From Chalara sp. BL73 (lineage: Eukaryota > Ascomycota > Leotiomycetes > Helotiales), in NCBI GenBank assembly GCA_918026815.1, contig CAKJVC010000017.1:1116001-1180000 (forward strand): a stretch of 64,000 nucleotides of DNA, given 5' to 3'. The notes under the pieces are model-generated. The model was not told the origin of the DNA and searched no databases. It was given only the letters and a program-made list of their open reading frames with translations. A program made the position numbers and the translations under genes. How positions within the stretch are numbered: position 1 is the first letter of the stretch; every line of letters begins with the position of its first letter. Below are positions 33,482 through 45,080 of this stretch, one piece after another.

Positions 33482-34829
33482 ATGGCGATTCACGAGAGCC
33501 TGCCAGGTGTCGAGGTTACCATTTGTGTAGATGGCGAAGCTTTGAAAGAATATGAGGCTGAGAATGAGGTAGGCAAATACCTAGAGGGAATTTTCATGGT
33601 AGCGATGCAACAGAATTGACAGGAAGCTTATAGGAAGCCAAGCACGAAATCGAAGCTGTTCGTTTGCACCAGGCTGAGCGAACCATTACCAAGTATGTCG
33701 AGTCTGTGACCGGCAAGGTTTTCTGCGTCCAAATTCAAGTTCACCCTTCTTGCAAAGAATCCCTATATAATCTCGGATTTGAGACATTAGTCGACGGTGT
33801 CAGAGCTTTGGGACCATTGATTTCGAGAAGAGGCTATGGCACTTCCACCACTGAGCGGCTAATTCCTGGCTTCACGCATCGTGCTACTAGTACTCTTCGG
33901 CGGTTTATATTTGCCGAGATTAAAACAAGTAAAGCTTTATTACTCCATTTAGTTTCGTTCTTAGAGACTAATTATATTCAAGAAGCAGATGGAATGAGCC
34001 TGGAGAAAATCGATAAGGACCGAAACTCGATGGCTCATGTCGGAGAGATACAAGTCTATGTGCATCGCTTTGATAATGGTATCCGGTGGACCAAGTGCAC
34101 GAGTCAGCAAATCACACTAAATCGAAGCTACGAAGACAAGATTCATGAGAAAGCACTTAAAGGAGAATTAAAATCACATGGAGTTGTGTGAGTTATTCTG
34201 TACATCTCTGTTGTTGTCTATGAAAATCGCCTGTAGGAACACAAGTGCTACTACTAAGGGATACTTCTTATTAAAGCTAACTCGCGTAAGATTAGGAACG
34301 CCTGAACCTATAGGAAACCACAATGTTAGAGCGTGCAAGAGCATTGACGGAAGAGACTATCCGCGTGCAATATTCAAGTTCAAGTATCGTTCGATAGGTA
34401 AGATCATTAGCTTTTATGGTAATCAGTATAGAGATCTAGTCAGCTCTGGAAACAAAACGTGTATGGTCTTCAGATTTGCAAAGACCGAATATCTTGAGTG
34501 CTGCTCACCTATGGTATAGAAGCACTGAAGCAACTTCTGATCATTGAGCGGACCCCAGAACCGGAGCCAAACATTCTCGACGCCATTGAGGGTCTCACAG
34601 CTGAAGAAATAAGAGAAGTCGCTGATGTTGCAGCAAGGCTGAGGGTAGGCCATTTCATGATCGATTACTAAATCTTGATTCACTCATGTCGCTAATAGGG
34701 TCATAGAAAAGGCGACTTGCTGGCGATCAAGGGGATTCCATTAATACCAAATCAGAAGTTGATGAATCATCATCGAAGAGAGCGAGAATGTCTGAAAATA
34801 CGGTTATTGTCGATCTCACAGAAGGCTAA
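33482..34829 (+). CDS. DUF7918-type fungal protein, 331 aa (copy 2, diverged)
   Basis: Exons 33482-33568, 33634-33928, 33983-34187, 34237-34397, 34520-34644 and 34707-34829 give 331 residues without a stop. The start MAIHESLPGVEVTICVDG, the block TKYVESVTGKVFCVQIQV, ALKGELKSHGVV, EALKQLLIIERTP and the tail TVIVDLTEG line up with copy 1. The last three introns sit at equivalent points: after the second-domain SHG, after YRS, and before the basic tail. Copy 2 has an extra intron after residue 29 and lacks the AT-hook. One 54 bp intron (33929-33982) is in frame. The choice of the final acceptor (CATAG at 34702-34706) is guided by similarity to copy 1. It may be a diverged or specialised duplicate. 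Confidence 0.75.
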
Positions 34830-37800
34830 GAAGATGATGTCTGCGAATGAAGTGAAACTGAGAGAGTGGCTTAGTCGCCTAGAGATCTCTATATAGCTTA
34901 TCTAGTGTATCGTGCTAAGGGAACTGGATAATTTAAACCCCGGACTTCTAAATCGAGAAGGATTTCCTATGACATGGTATTTTTGAGAGAATTACCCCTC
35001 TCAATCTTCTTCTCAGCTACGTCACGGACCATCCAATATTTCTTCTTTAGTATCTTTATATGTTTTACCGTCCGGTACCATTCAAAATCTTCATGCAAAA
35101 TATCTGAAAGGGTGTGATGGCTATCTAGAGCTTACACAAGAAGTTGTTATCAGAAGCTTCTTTTCCTATGAGGAGCTGAGATATCTAAATGCGTTTCGCA
35201 TTCGTGTGGTATCCGATCCATAGGTTGGTTCTAAGATTTTTCTTGATCTTTCTCTGAACCTTTCCTCAAATGTGAAACAAAAAAAAGTGAGTGCATTCTT
35301 ATTTCATTGATCCTGTAGCTGAAATGGGCTGCTCGCAAACAAAAACAATCACATAGCTGAGCTTAATGGGAAATGTATGCCAGTAAATTCATAAATCTGA
35401 GCTCTTAATATCCGGGTTCTACGTATCATGAGGGGAGACTGACATACAGACTTTCCAGGCAATCCCTTAATTTGATATTCTGCACCATCTCTGTCCTTTA
35501 GTTTGTGCCCCTGGAATTATGCAAATTTCCCAAATGCTCACTTATATGGCCTTTATAACAAAGAAGCAACCTTACGATCTATAAAATTTTGACTACGATT
35601 CTGACCACGGCTTCTCTTGTTTTCCAACAGTATGCCAAATTATTTTTAAAAAAGTCCATCTGCTGAAATAATTTCCAACCATGATCATCTAAGAGCATTA
35701 GCATGTCACAGAAATGCAACTTACAAGGCAGTGCTAAGAATGCCAGGAGCGGTGGGGAGGATCAGAGTGCGGGAGGCTCGAATAGTGGGAGAAGAGCCGC
35801 TTTGGGTGAGCTACCATAGGAGAATAAGGCACAATGAAGAGCGAAGAATGATTTGAGGGTAATAGAACTGCTATCAGAGGAGAGGAGATGGGTGGCGATG
35901 AGAGGGGTGAGAGAGGAAACGATAAGTGAGGAGAAATGGGGTAGGATGCGAACTGGGGACTATTCTATAGGAGAGAATAAAGCTTTTGAAATTGCCCGGG
36001 TTTATTGCTTGGGCTTAGTTAGTATGTCCTCTGGATCCCATAAATTTCAAACGTATTGCTACGTGAGTTTAGTGGTTATGGTTGAAGGTGTGCATTCTTA
36101 CATGGATACGAATGAAGGGTCTTTCGTAGTCAGTTGGCAGAGTGAACAGGAGAAGCCTTGATATTGATATTCAAAAGACTGTTAACTGGAACTTGTGTGC
36201 TTGGCTTCTTAGACTTGTGGTAGATAGCAGCAGCCTTTGGCAAAGGTATGCCATTGAGAGGTTGAGGGGTGATCTTGTAGATGTGTCTATAGCGTATATT
36301 TTCTTACTTACGTTGGCCACTGTTAACACCCTTACCAAGGCTGAGTGGATTTGATTGGCGTCAGGGGAAATAAAAAGGTTCTGAGAACATGGAATGTGGA
36401 GTCGAAACTGTCGGTATGATTGCGGGGTGCTTATTAGCCTTTTAAGATTATATTTCAAACAAGCCGGAAATATGATTATAGGTTGGACCAACAGATTTTC
36501 GACGGCTTGTTTCTTTTTCTTGCTAACCCTTCGTCTTGAAATCTACTTGTATGGTGTGGGATTTCAATCCATAGCAATCTAAACCTGCGTTCAAGGCATA
36601 TATAGAAGAGTTACAAGCTTCTAGCCTCAGTTTAAATACCAGAGTCAGGAAGACAGCAGCAAATATCTGAGAATTGGGTGCTGGGAAAAAATGATCGGAA
36701 AATGATTGACGCACAGAAATCGCTGCAACATAAATAATTTATCAGTAAATAGTTGTTCGTAGGTTCAGAATATATGACTAGCTAGTTGTCATAACCAGCC
36801 TTCCATGCAATCTCGAGGAGAGATCTTCTACAATCCGGCTAATTCCCCTACATACAAACAATCTAGAATCTCCCAGTTTCTAAAAGAGAGTGCGTGGGAC
36901 TCTCAAAACGCCTTTTTGCCGACTCTCATCAAAGAAAACTCTTTTCATGCCCCTCAAGCTACTCTTTCCATAACCCACAAACTTGGTCGTATTGGCGGTT
37001 GCATTTGAGCCATCAGGCTTGGTCACAAATATTGTGGTCGTAGTTCTGGTGTACCTAGACAAAGTTTAGTGACAAAAGAGCGAGAGTCATCACAAGACAG
37101 AATTTCCTTGGAACGTGGCACTTACATGATGAGGATGATGGCAATGAGCCTTTATCCTTATACAGACGAATCTGATTCTTGGCAAGTTCTGACAAGAAGC
37201 GTTTCTATTCATAGAGCTAGCCGGAGCTGGGAGTTGAATGCGTGGAGCCATGACAAATTGTACTTGTCGAAGCAAACGAGAATTTTAGAGGACTGTCAAG
37301 TTTTATATTTCTTTCCTGGATGACGCATAGCCACATCTCAAGAGCGTCAGCCCCAAGCACCTCGATTGAGCGAGCATGATCTGTGTACGATATAGCATAC
37401 AGCGTGTTGGTGTTGGTGTAGGATTGAAGGTTTTGGCATGATATCCAACTGGCCACTCGAGGCCGTTTCACTCAGCCGGCCAATAGCGCGGCCGGTGGCG
37501 GTATTTCCTCATTCTGCTATAGGCAGACATATCTAGATATAGCATACTCACACATTTATTACAGAACTAGGGCATTTTAGTGATTATGAGCGGCTTGCAT
37601 TAAGCTGATTGAAGGTTTAATACGGTGCTAATTCAAATCACGTGATGCACCAAAAGATCTTGGTACTAAAAGATCTTGGTGCCTGAGGCACCAAGTTGGA
37701 AGGCAAGGGATCGTGTAGCCGTCTGAGCCGTCGACTTCGATACAAGACAATAATGCAGGGAATACATCGAGCTTGTACAAGTTGGCTATAATTTCGACGC

Positions 37801-39110
37801 TCACACGATTGTAACATTTGCTTTGGGATTTCTAGAGATTGATTACTTGTTAAACGCTTCTGCTGCAACATTAGAGGAGGTAACGAGGCTGGTGACAGAA
37901 AGGACATGACTTCAGAGCTTTTTGGGTCATCAAGGCATGTACATCTTGTCACCTAGTTTTACGGCTGAATGTGAGGGGATGGGAGAAGTATACTCATATT
38001 TTGAGCGCCAAATGCTCTCGGGAAGCATTGCTACATCAATGGCACTAGAGCAAAGTAGAGGACATCTTGTTACCTCCTCGAAGACGTCATAACAGTGGTT
38101 GATTGCTTCATAATATATGGATCGCCTACGTTCTCGTATGCCATGCAAGCACTTATTGCGTAATCGTAATATAGCAATGTTTGGGGTACTTTGGAAGCGG
38201 CGGGAAAGAATGCTGCCTTTGTGGGAGTGGAGTCTTTTCAAATATGTGTACCTTTGGAATGTTCTCTATTTCCGTGATGTCTAAGAGATAAGTCCCTTTC
38301 TTCAAATATACATCAATTTCAACAAAGGTGATATCAATGCAATCGTTTGTGATTCAAGCAGAGGCAACAAGCTCGAGCGGTCGTGCAATGCATCATACTG
38401 AGCACCGCCGAGGTGCCAAACAAGTAAATCATATTAAAACACCCTAAAACTAAGGCTACAAAAATCACAACAATAAGAATTTGAAAGCGAGGATCAATCC
38501 TCAATCCTCATACGTAGTGCTGTTCTGACAAGGAAGAATGGCGTTCAGGTGGTAGTAGGGTGCATTACAGGGCTGACGGGTCGGCTTCAGGGCGAGTGCT
38601 ACCCCGCCGGCTATCCGTCAATTTCCATAACCGAGCCGAAATCCTAAAGCGAATTAATTTGCAGAACATACACATGCCACTGCATTTCTTCAATCGTATG
38701 AATATCAATCGCTACGATATATCCAGTCAAGCTGTTCCGTGCTCTATGCGAATTTCATTTTCCATTACTAGCCTCTGATCCCACCCGTGATAGTCTGTCA
38801 ACCTTTCCTGCCCGTTGTGGTTCAAACGGAAGCTATATTTCGATCACCCACACCAGTTACGATTTTTCTTCTTTCTCTCCCCTTTCCCCTTCTTCATGAC
38901 TCAGGATATACCTAAGATACGTTTCATTCGGTTCATTCATAGTATTGAAAGATACTAGTCACTTAGGGCAGCACTTATTCACCGGGTTTCCTAAACCTAT
39001 AGTGGAAATAACATCCCGGTCCTCAGCATTGCACCGTGCCACTTTCTTGGAGGATACATATGTATGCTGATACAAGCATCAAAAGTGGACGCTTGCTAGT
39101 TTCTGCTGGG
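34830..39110. other. Gene-poor stretch, 4.3 kb
   Basis: No supported gene over 4.3 kb. Base composition is AT-richer than in neighbouring genes. It contains a palindrome at 37632-37694 and, on the plus strand at about 37980-38270, broken frames that look like a gene relic. A possible small two-exon minus-strand gene ending at 36880 (VFVTKPDG-like frame) could not be given a start. Left and right ends hold the flanks of neighbouring genes. Confidence 0.45.
37632..37694. repeat. Palindrome and direct repeat cluster
   Basis: The stretch starts with TCACGTGA-type sequence, followed by two direct copies of AAAAGATCTTGGT (about 37652-37664 and 37668-37680) and a perfect hairpin TTGGTGCC-TGA-GGCACCAA at 37676-37694. 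AGATCT in each copy is itself a palindrome. It could be the end of a small non-autonomous element; no target-site duplication was found by eye. Confidence 0.6.
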
Positions 39111-41820
39111 ATGAGTGCTACGAAACAGGACGCATCGCTAGCACAACTTGGCAGAAAGCCAAATGACCTTATGATTGATGAAAGGAGCGAGGTAAGGAAA
39201 GACGAATGCGCTTTGCGCTTTCCACTTTGATTAGCAATGTTGACATACAGATCAGGTTGCACACGCCCAGAACTCACGGCGTCTCGTCCTCGGCCCTCCA
39301 ATGTCATCGCCAACGCCTAAACCTCTCCTTCGTTCAACGTCACAAAGCTCTACATTATACGCACACATATCAAGCACGGATGCTAGCCAAATAATAGCAG
39401 ATAGAAATCCGCCAGGGAGTGAGCTTGGAGATGATGACGACTCCATCTCACGCAGGTCTTCAATTTGCCGATCGCCTGTGTGGGATGATGAAGACCGAAA
39501 ACGGGAGAAGAAGCTGAAGCAAATGGCTCAAGAGAAAAGGAAAAAAGAGAAAGAGAGGACAGTGAAACAGATACCTGAAACAGGGAGCCTAAAGCGACGG
39601 CTTGTGAAGCTGCCACCCCGTGAAAGGCAATCACTTACGGGCTTTCGAACCTCTGTGCCAGTCATTCAATCGTCACCATCATCATCATTATATGAAACAA
39701 AAGCAAGAAAGCCAAAAATAAAGACATCTGCTGATGGATCGAGCCAATATCTTACAGAGCACCTACAATCAAGCAAGGATACCGCAAGCATACTTAGCTC
39801 ATCTGGCAGCACTTCCTTTCGAATGGTCAATTCGACAAGAGCAAGTGATGGATTTATTGGTGGTGTAAAGCTAAAGAAAGCACAAAATTCCGCAACTCAC
39901 ATAGCCCTTAAGCCGAACAGGGAAGAAACTAATAGTTTATCTTCAAATGCTTCGGGACATCGCTATACAAGGGATAAGACACTTGCTGGCCTAAGACAAT
40001 CTATGGATCAAGCAAATGAAAATCATTTTTCAGAGACCATAGTCGAATTTACCGGCCATTGTGAAACCTCTACAGGGAAGTCAACTGCAAAGTACGAGAT
40101 ATCACGCCAAAGACTCCCTTCTCACTCCTCAATAATGGATCGAGGAATCGAGAGTAGTAATATTACAAGCTCGGCCATTGGTGATTGTTTATTTCCAGGC
40201 AAAAGCCTAGAAGATTTGCCAAACGTTGGGGATAGCAGTACTAGAGATGTAGGGACGATTAGGATTTCCCGAAAGGCATCTGAGATTGCTAGAAACCAAG
40301 AAGAGCCTGACAATCAAAGTTTAACGCCTCTAAGGAGATGGGTCGCGTCTGCTGATGGCCTACCGAATAGTTCCAGAGAGCCTGCAATTATTTCTGAACA
40401 GCCTATGCAAGGTCTACCACTCCTACGAAGTGATATTGAAGAACATCCTCATCTGGACCAGTTGCAAAAGGGTTATGACAACCAATGTGCCATTTCTTCT
40501 TCAAAGCATTCACATGGACCACGTTCACGATTAAGATCATGGTCACTAACAAGTTTTTCCCAGAGATCGCGGTATCGTCTTTCTTCTAGGCCGCCTACCC
40601 GTGATTACTCAGACAGTTCTATCACTGCTTCACGACTTGTTTTTCAGGAGACCTCTTCCGCAGACAAAAAGAAAACACATCTTCAACAACAAAGCCGATA
40701 CTCAGCTTTTAGTACTATTACCTCTTTTTGGAATCTAAAGTCTGCCGCGAAAAAAGCTTTCTCTCGACAATGGGATCAACCCACGACTTCGAGCGAAAGT
40801 GACTCCACAGCCACTGGCATAGGTTTGCCAAGAGAGTCTGGAGCCACTCTCCCACAACGCCCTGTAACTTGGAATGCCGCGCACACAGCAAGACAAAAAG
40901 GACCTGACTCAATATCAAGCTCTGTGCCGCCAAGTGTCGATAGTTCTCTTATCTCCTTTCCTCTTGGTACTCCAAGCGAAGCTCATCACTCTAGGCTAAC
41001 TATCAACTCAGCCGAAGATTTGTCTATGCGAACGGTATCCACGAGTGCCACGACCCCAATGAGTACATTGGAAGGGAACTCGTACTTTGGCCGGCATAGG
41101 CTCCTTTCGGAACCTCAACTTCCCCCCGTTACTCCCGAAGATCAAAGCATAAATATTCAGAGGGAGGTAGGAAAGGATAATTTGACATCAAAAGTATCAC
41201 TGCCTCATGCACCAGATTCGACCTTGTTTAGTCTGGTAAACGAACATGAAAACGAAACCATAGGGGCTGCCTGTTCAACAGGTAATTCTGCAAGAGGCTT
41301 AATTGAACAGTCACATCATTTGGGCCCTTCATCACAGCATAAACGCCAGATGTTAAATCAACCCAACAAGGGAAGAACTAAAGAGGTTGCGTCGAAGAAC
41401 CAAGAACCTTCATCTAGGTCGACTTCACTAGCATCTGCCAACCTTCCCATATTATCTGATCCAAAGAGACATAGTTCTCCGGCATCCATACCAGGTCAGC
41501 ACCTTTATCAGGCACGCCTTTCTGCAAACGGCCTGTCCAAAAAGAGATTTCCAGTAATTGGTGCGCCAACACCGATGAGCAACATCGAGCCAATCGCTAA
41601 AATGTTCGTTATTTGCTGCGCCTGCCGCTACTATCATGATATGCCATCTAAACTTTACGAACGTATGGCAAGCTGTGATGATGTTGTGGAAGATCGGAGA
41701 CTAGGTGTAAGTGGAATGGTTACCACAGCAGTAATATGTCCCTGGTGTGGGCACGGGATGCATACCAGCTGCTGCGAAGGATATGCAGGACTGGTGTACC
41801 TGAGAGAGCGCATGCATTGA
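39111..41820 (+). CDS. Conserved fungal protein with C-terminal zinc-binding box, 876 aa
   Basis: Exons 39111-39191 and 39271-41820 join across a 79 bp intron to 876 residues. The junction gives RSENSRRLVLGPPMSSPTP. Ending at the inner ATG (39301) would give 839 residues. An upstream in-frame ATG at 39060 has a weaker context (C at -3) than 39111 (G at -3). Residues 40-770 are Ser/Thr rich and disordered, with a charged Lys/Glu coil (REKKLKQMAQEKRKKEKERT). The conserved part is the C-terminus: FVICCACRYYHDMPSKLYE, then VICPWCGHGMHTSCCEGY, a set of Cys/His that fits a zinc-binding fold. I recall this tail in many ascomycete proteins of unknown role. Confidence 0.8.
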
Positions 41821-42650
41821 GGGTTGTTTTTGGTACACCAAGTTTGGGATTAGAACCATTGCCTACGGGTCTGTTCCGCATCGTTCTTCACACGGGAAGC
41901 ATAGACGAAGACTATTTTTGCTCTGTTAGGTACGGCTGATATTGCAAAGAGCTTAGGGTATAACTAAGAAATAATCATGGCTTTAATACTGAAATATTTT
42001 TTTATTTGAGTGCTCGTATCTTTCATGTCCCGATTATGTAAGGTCAGGTTTGAAACACTTTGCTGAGGGCTATGGATTCTATTCCCCTCTATCGTCCCAC
42101 AATCTCCCGCAGATTCCATGGTTTTAATCTAAGCTTTTCTTAGAATAAAAGGGCTGCAATTTCTTGATGCTTCTCTCTGCCCGTTCTAGATGCTTCGATA
42201 ACGGATTAGAGATGCTCTTGGAAGTTGCTCGCTTCGTTATGTGTCACGTGCTTATTTTGCCAGATCAAGTTGATAAGGCACCATATTCACTCATGGCGAG
42301 CCTCAAACTTGGGTTTCTGTATGATATTGTACCTAGAATTGGTCTGTGCGCTCGGTATATAGTGAATGGTTTGGCATTCAGGCTACTATTGTTAAAGTGG
42401 GCCTGCCCCTGAGAATCCTCGCTTAACTCAAGGAAGAATAGCGAGAACCGAATAACAAGAGAATAGGAAGAGGACAATAGAGGGATATAGAACTCATGAA
42501 TTTCTTTCCCTGGGGATATATAAGTACACATATTTCTAAGCTTTCCCTTCTTCTTCCTCTCTAGGAAACATCAAAGCTCCAACTCTAGCTCCAGTATAGT
42601 CACTGACCAGCCACTTCTACCGCTCTATTACCAGAACACATTCTATAAAG
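41821..42650. other. Intergenic, no supported gene
   Basis: An 830 bp spacer. A TCACGTGC box lies near 42244-42251, and a TATATAA-like sequence near 42516-42522 lies about 130 bp before the next start. Overlapping short frames are not credible. Confidence 0.4.
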
Positions 42651-43522
42651 ATGGGTAACGCAGAGTCTCGAATCACCGAGAAGTCTGCTGTGGGCTCCAC
42701 CTCTGTTGCCGCTCCCACTGGGTCTGCGCTGGCAGGACAGAAACCATTGCCGGCCTTTGGTATCACCAGCCAACTTCAACCCAAACCTATCTCCGCGGTC
42801 GGGGCACCAACGGATGTAAGTAATTCATGGCATCTATATATATAAACAATGATAACTGACGGTGGCCAGCCTATCTACCCACAAGCTCCGGTATCAGCAC
42901 CAGCATCCATACCAGTTTGGGACGCGGCGGCGCCTAACGTCGGTGCCATCCCAGTGCGTTATTAACCTTCCATCCAACTGAGATCTTCGATACTAATAGT
43001 ATTAAGCTTCCCCAGTCAGAGGAAGTACCAATGTGGTCCCTTCCTGTCGCAACCCCCTCACCATCGTACTGGGACTCGGACTTCGCTGCATTTGCGGCAC
43101 AGGAAGCACCAAACTACATGTCCCCTCTCCCCGCCATCCCACAACCCGGTTCCACGATCTGCTACCCGGGATACCCCCCCATAACCGTCAGCTCGACGTA
43201 CCTCCCGCCCGACCCATCGAGACCACGGCCGACCCCCGGGCCTGGACCGTGGACTCTGGAGGAGCTCATTAACTGGGTCCCCTACGAGCTCGTCCAACCA
43301 CGACTCCCCAGCTGGCGCGTCCCTCCCCTCTTCCCGGCTCCCCCACCACCTCCCCTCCCATCTGCCCAGGATTCGTTCCGGCACTTCCTGGTCCATCTCG
43401 CGGACAGCGAGGACGAGGGGCTCAAGGTCGATATCTTGGAGTGCCTCCTCCAGAGGGGGTATCTCTCGCAAGAGGATGCCCTCCGGGTCTACTATGGCTC
43501 GGACACTCTGCCGTTCTTCTGA
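42651..43522 (+). CDS. Proline-rich protein with N-myristoylation signal, 251 aa
   Basis: Exons 42651-42815, 42870-42953 and 43016-43522 join in phase 0 to 251 residues. The N-terminus MGNAESRITEKS fits the N-myristoyltransferase consensus (Gly 2, Ser 6). The middle is very Pro-rich (LPPDPSRPRPTPGPGPW, PAPPPPPLPSAQDS), offering SH3/WW-type ligands. The C-terminal 60 residues are ordered, with SFRHFLVHLADSEDEGLK and CLLQRGYLSQEDALRVYYG. I do not recognise the family. Exon 3 is markedly GC-richer than the flanks. It is likely a membrane-attached adaptor; that role is inference only. Confidence 0.7.
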
Positions 43523-44249
43523 TCCGGCGGTTGGCGGCGCGTTTTCGGGGGAGCGGTTTTGTTTTTCTTTTGTTGTTCTTTCCGTTTGGAGGGGGGCTGA
43601 CGGGGCGGTTTTTGCGGTGCGAGGCAGGACTGGTGTGTTCCTCGTCGGGCCAGCTTCGACTCAGCGCGGTTGTCAGGTCCCTGAGCCTCTGTGCAGACGG
43701 GCTGGCTATAAAACCCGATGTCTGGGGAGGGTTGCGCTCGGCAGGGCCGCCGGTCCTGGCCTGGGTGAATGATGGGTGTTGTTTCGTGGTGGTGTTGGTT
43801 GTGTTGGTTGTGTTCTTGGGGGTTTTTTTGCTTCGGATTGTGCTTTGTGCACTGAATGAAATGGCTTTTATGTTTTGACAAATTATGCCTATGACTCTGA
43901 TGTGATGTGATTGTAGCGTGTATGCACGGATGAATATGCCTACTCGCCTTCTTGATGCTGAAAAGGCGTAGAACTTATATTTCACGAATCAGCGAGATCG
44001 AGCATTATATATCTGCTTTCTCGAGAAAACACCACGCTGAACCAGAATGGTGATTCTATATATCCATAATATACATATATACAGCTTACACACAAGTCTC
44101 GCCAAACTTGCAGTCCAGAACACCATGCACATGCCCAAACTCCACGTAATGCAGTTTCACCTCTCTTCCTTTCGTAAGAAGGTTACTTCGTCTTTTTGAT
44201 ATCGACGATCCGCAGTTCGATGATCCCTCAGGTACTTTCCACTTCATCA
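43523..44249. other. Convergent spacer, GC- and T-rich
   Basis: Plus- and minus-strand genes end on either side. Long frames on both strands at 43422-43985 are shadows of the GC-rich exon and its flank; they have no motif. A (TTG/GTG)-rich run lies at 43776-43813. Confidence 0.45.
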
Positions 44250-44821
44250 CTACCGATGCCTATCCTTACTTAATTGATTCTCATCCTCTCTCCTCGTTCC
44301 AAACCCACCAACTCTTTCTGCCCTCCTCACCACATCCCGTCCCTTCTCTCCCTCCCTATCTTCCTGTGGCAGACCCCACCACTCTCTATGAAACTTTTCC
44401 TGCTCTTTTCTCCTCTCCTCTCTTGCTTCCCGATCTTTTTGCCGCAGTAACCGCGTAGCAAACCATTCTTCTCGCGCGGCATCCTGCTCGGCGGGTGTTG
44501 CATGCTTGATCATGCAGGTATTCATGACGCGGTTCTGGGCCCGGCAGGCGAACGGTGCTGTGAATGTACGGCCAAGAGCGCAGTCTGCGAATTCTAGAGC
44601 AAAGTCAGCCATCTCGGGTTTATATAGAGCAAGACAGATCGTCTGATGGCACAGAAGCTCTTACGTTTTATCTCTTCTGCGCAGTACCCTCTAACTCTCG
44701 CATGATATAGCTCTCGAACTTGCGCTTCTTGTGCTGAGCTCAAAGGAAGCGGATTCCGCGACGGCATTGGAAGCCGCCGAGCATCCTGAACTTTTGGTGC
44801 TTCTTGCACCATGGCTGCCAT
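44250..44821 (-). CDS. CMC1: Twin CX9C mitochondrial protein, CMC1-like, 166 aa
   Basis: Exons 44821-44665 and 44593-44250 join to 166 residues. Splicing creates the first motif: C47-X9-C57 (CAEEIKQFADC), with the second C69-X9-C79 (CRAQNRVMNTC). This twin CX9C pair forms the CHCH fold of proteins imported through MIA40 into the mitochondrial intermembrane space. The preceding PLPLSSAQEAQVRELYHA and the order match COX assembly protein Cmc1, which helps metallate or mature Cox1. The tail after residue 79 is long and Arg/Glu rich (EAREERRKEQEKFHREWW), as in fungal homologues. It shares a 259 bp promoter with UTP11. The start could lie in an upstream exon, since the frame stays open to a TTG at 44983. 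Confidence 0.85.
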
Positions 44822-45080
44822 TAACCTCTGCTGCTCCGGTTCAGATTTCGGGAGCCTGGACGGAGGCAATCGATGCGGAAGCTTGATATCGAATGTTTTT
44901 GATGCCAGTGAGGTTGAAGTTCTAGACCCACATCCCGAAGCTAGCGGCCGCTTCAACTGAGGTCCCGCAAAATAATTTATCAAGTACGAGATTCCCCTCT
45001 AAACTCATCCTCGACGACAACCGCTCTACTTCCCACTACAGATACGAATTTTCTGTCGTGAGACAGAGAAAAGATTGAAC
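44822..45080. promoter_or_regulatory. Bidirectional promoter of CMC1-like gene and UTP11
   Basis: 259 bp separate the divergent starts. A CAAAATAATTT tract is present at about 44968-44978. Exact PAC or RRPE elements were not seen. Confidence 0.5.

Noticed and set aside
39206..39394. Alternative first exon reading through the 39261 AG acceptor (IRLHTPRTHG frame).
   Set aside because: Splicing at CATACAG puts the downstream gene out of frame; the AG at 39269-39270 keeps it.
43422..43985. Long frames on both strands at 43422-43985, including a 187-codon minus-strand and a 145-codon plus-strand frame.
   Set aside because: They overlap a GC-rich real exon and its 3' flank, have no ATG-supported family motif and contradict each other on opposite strands.
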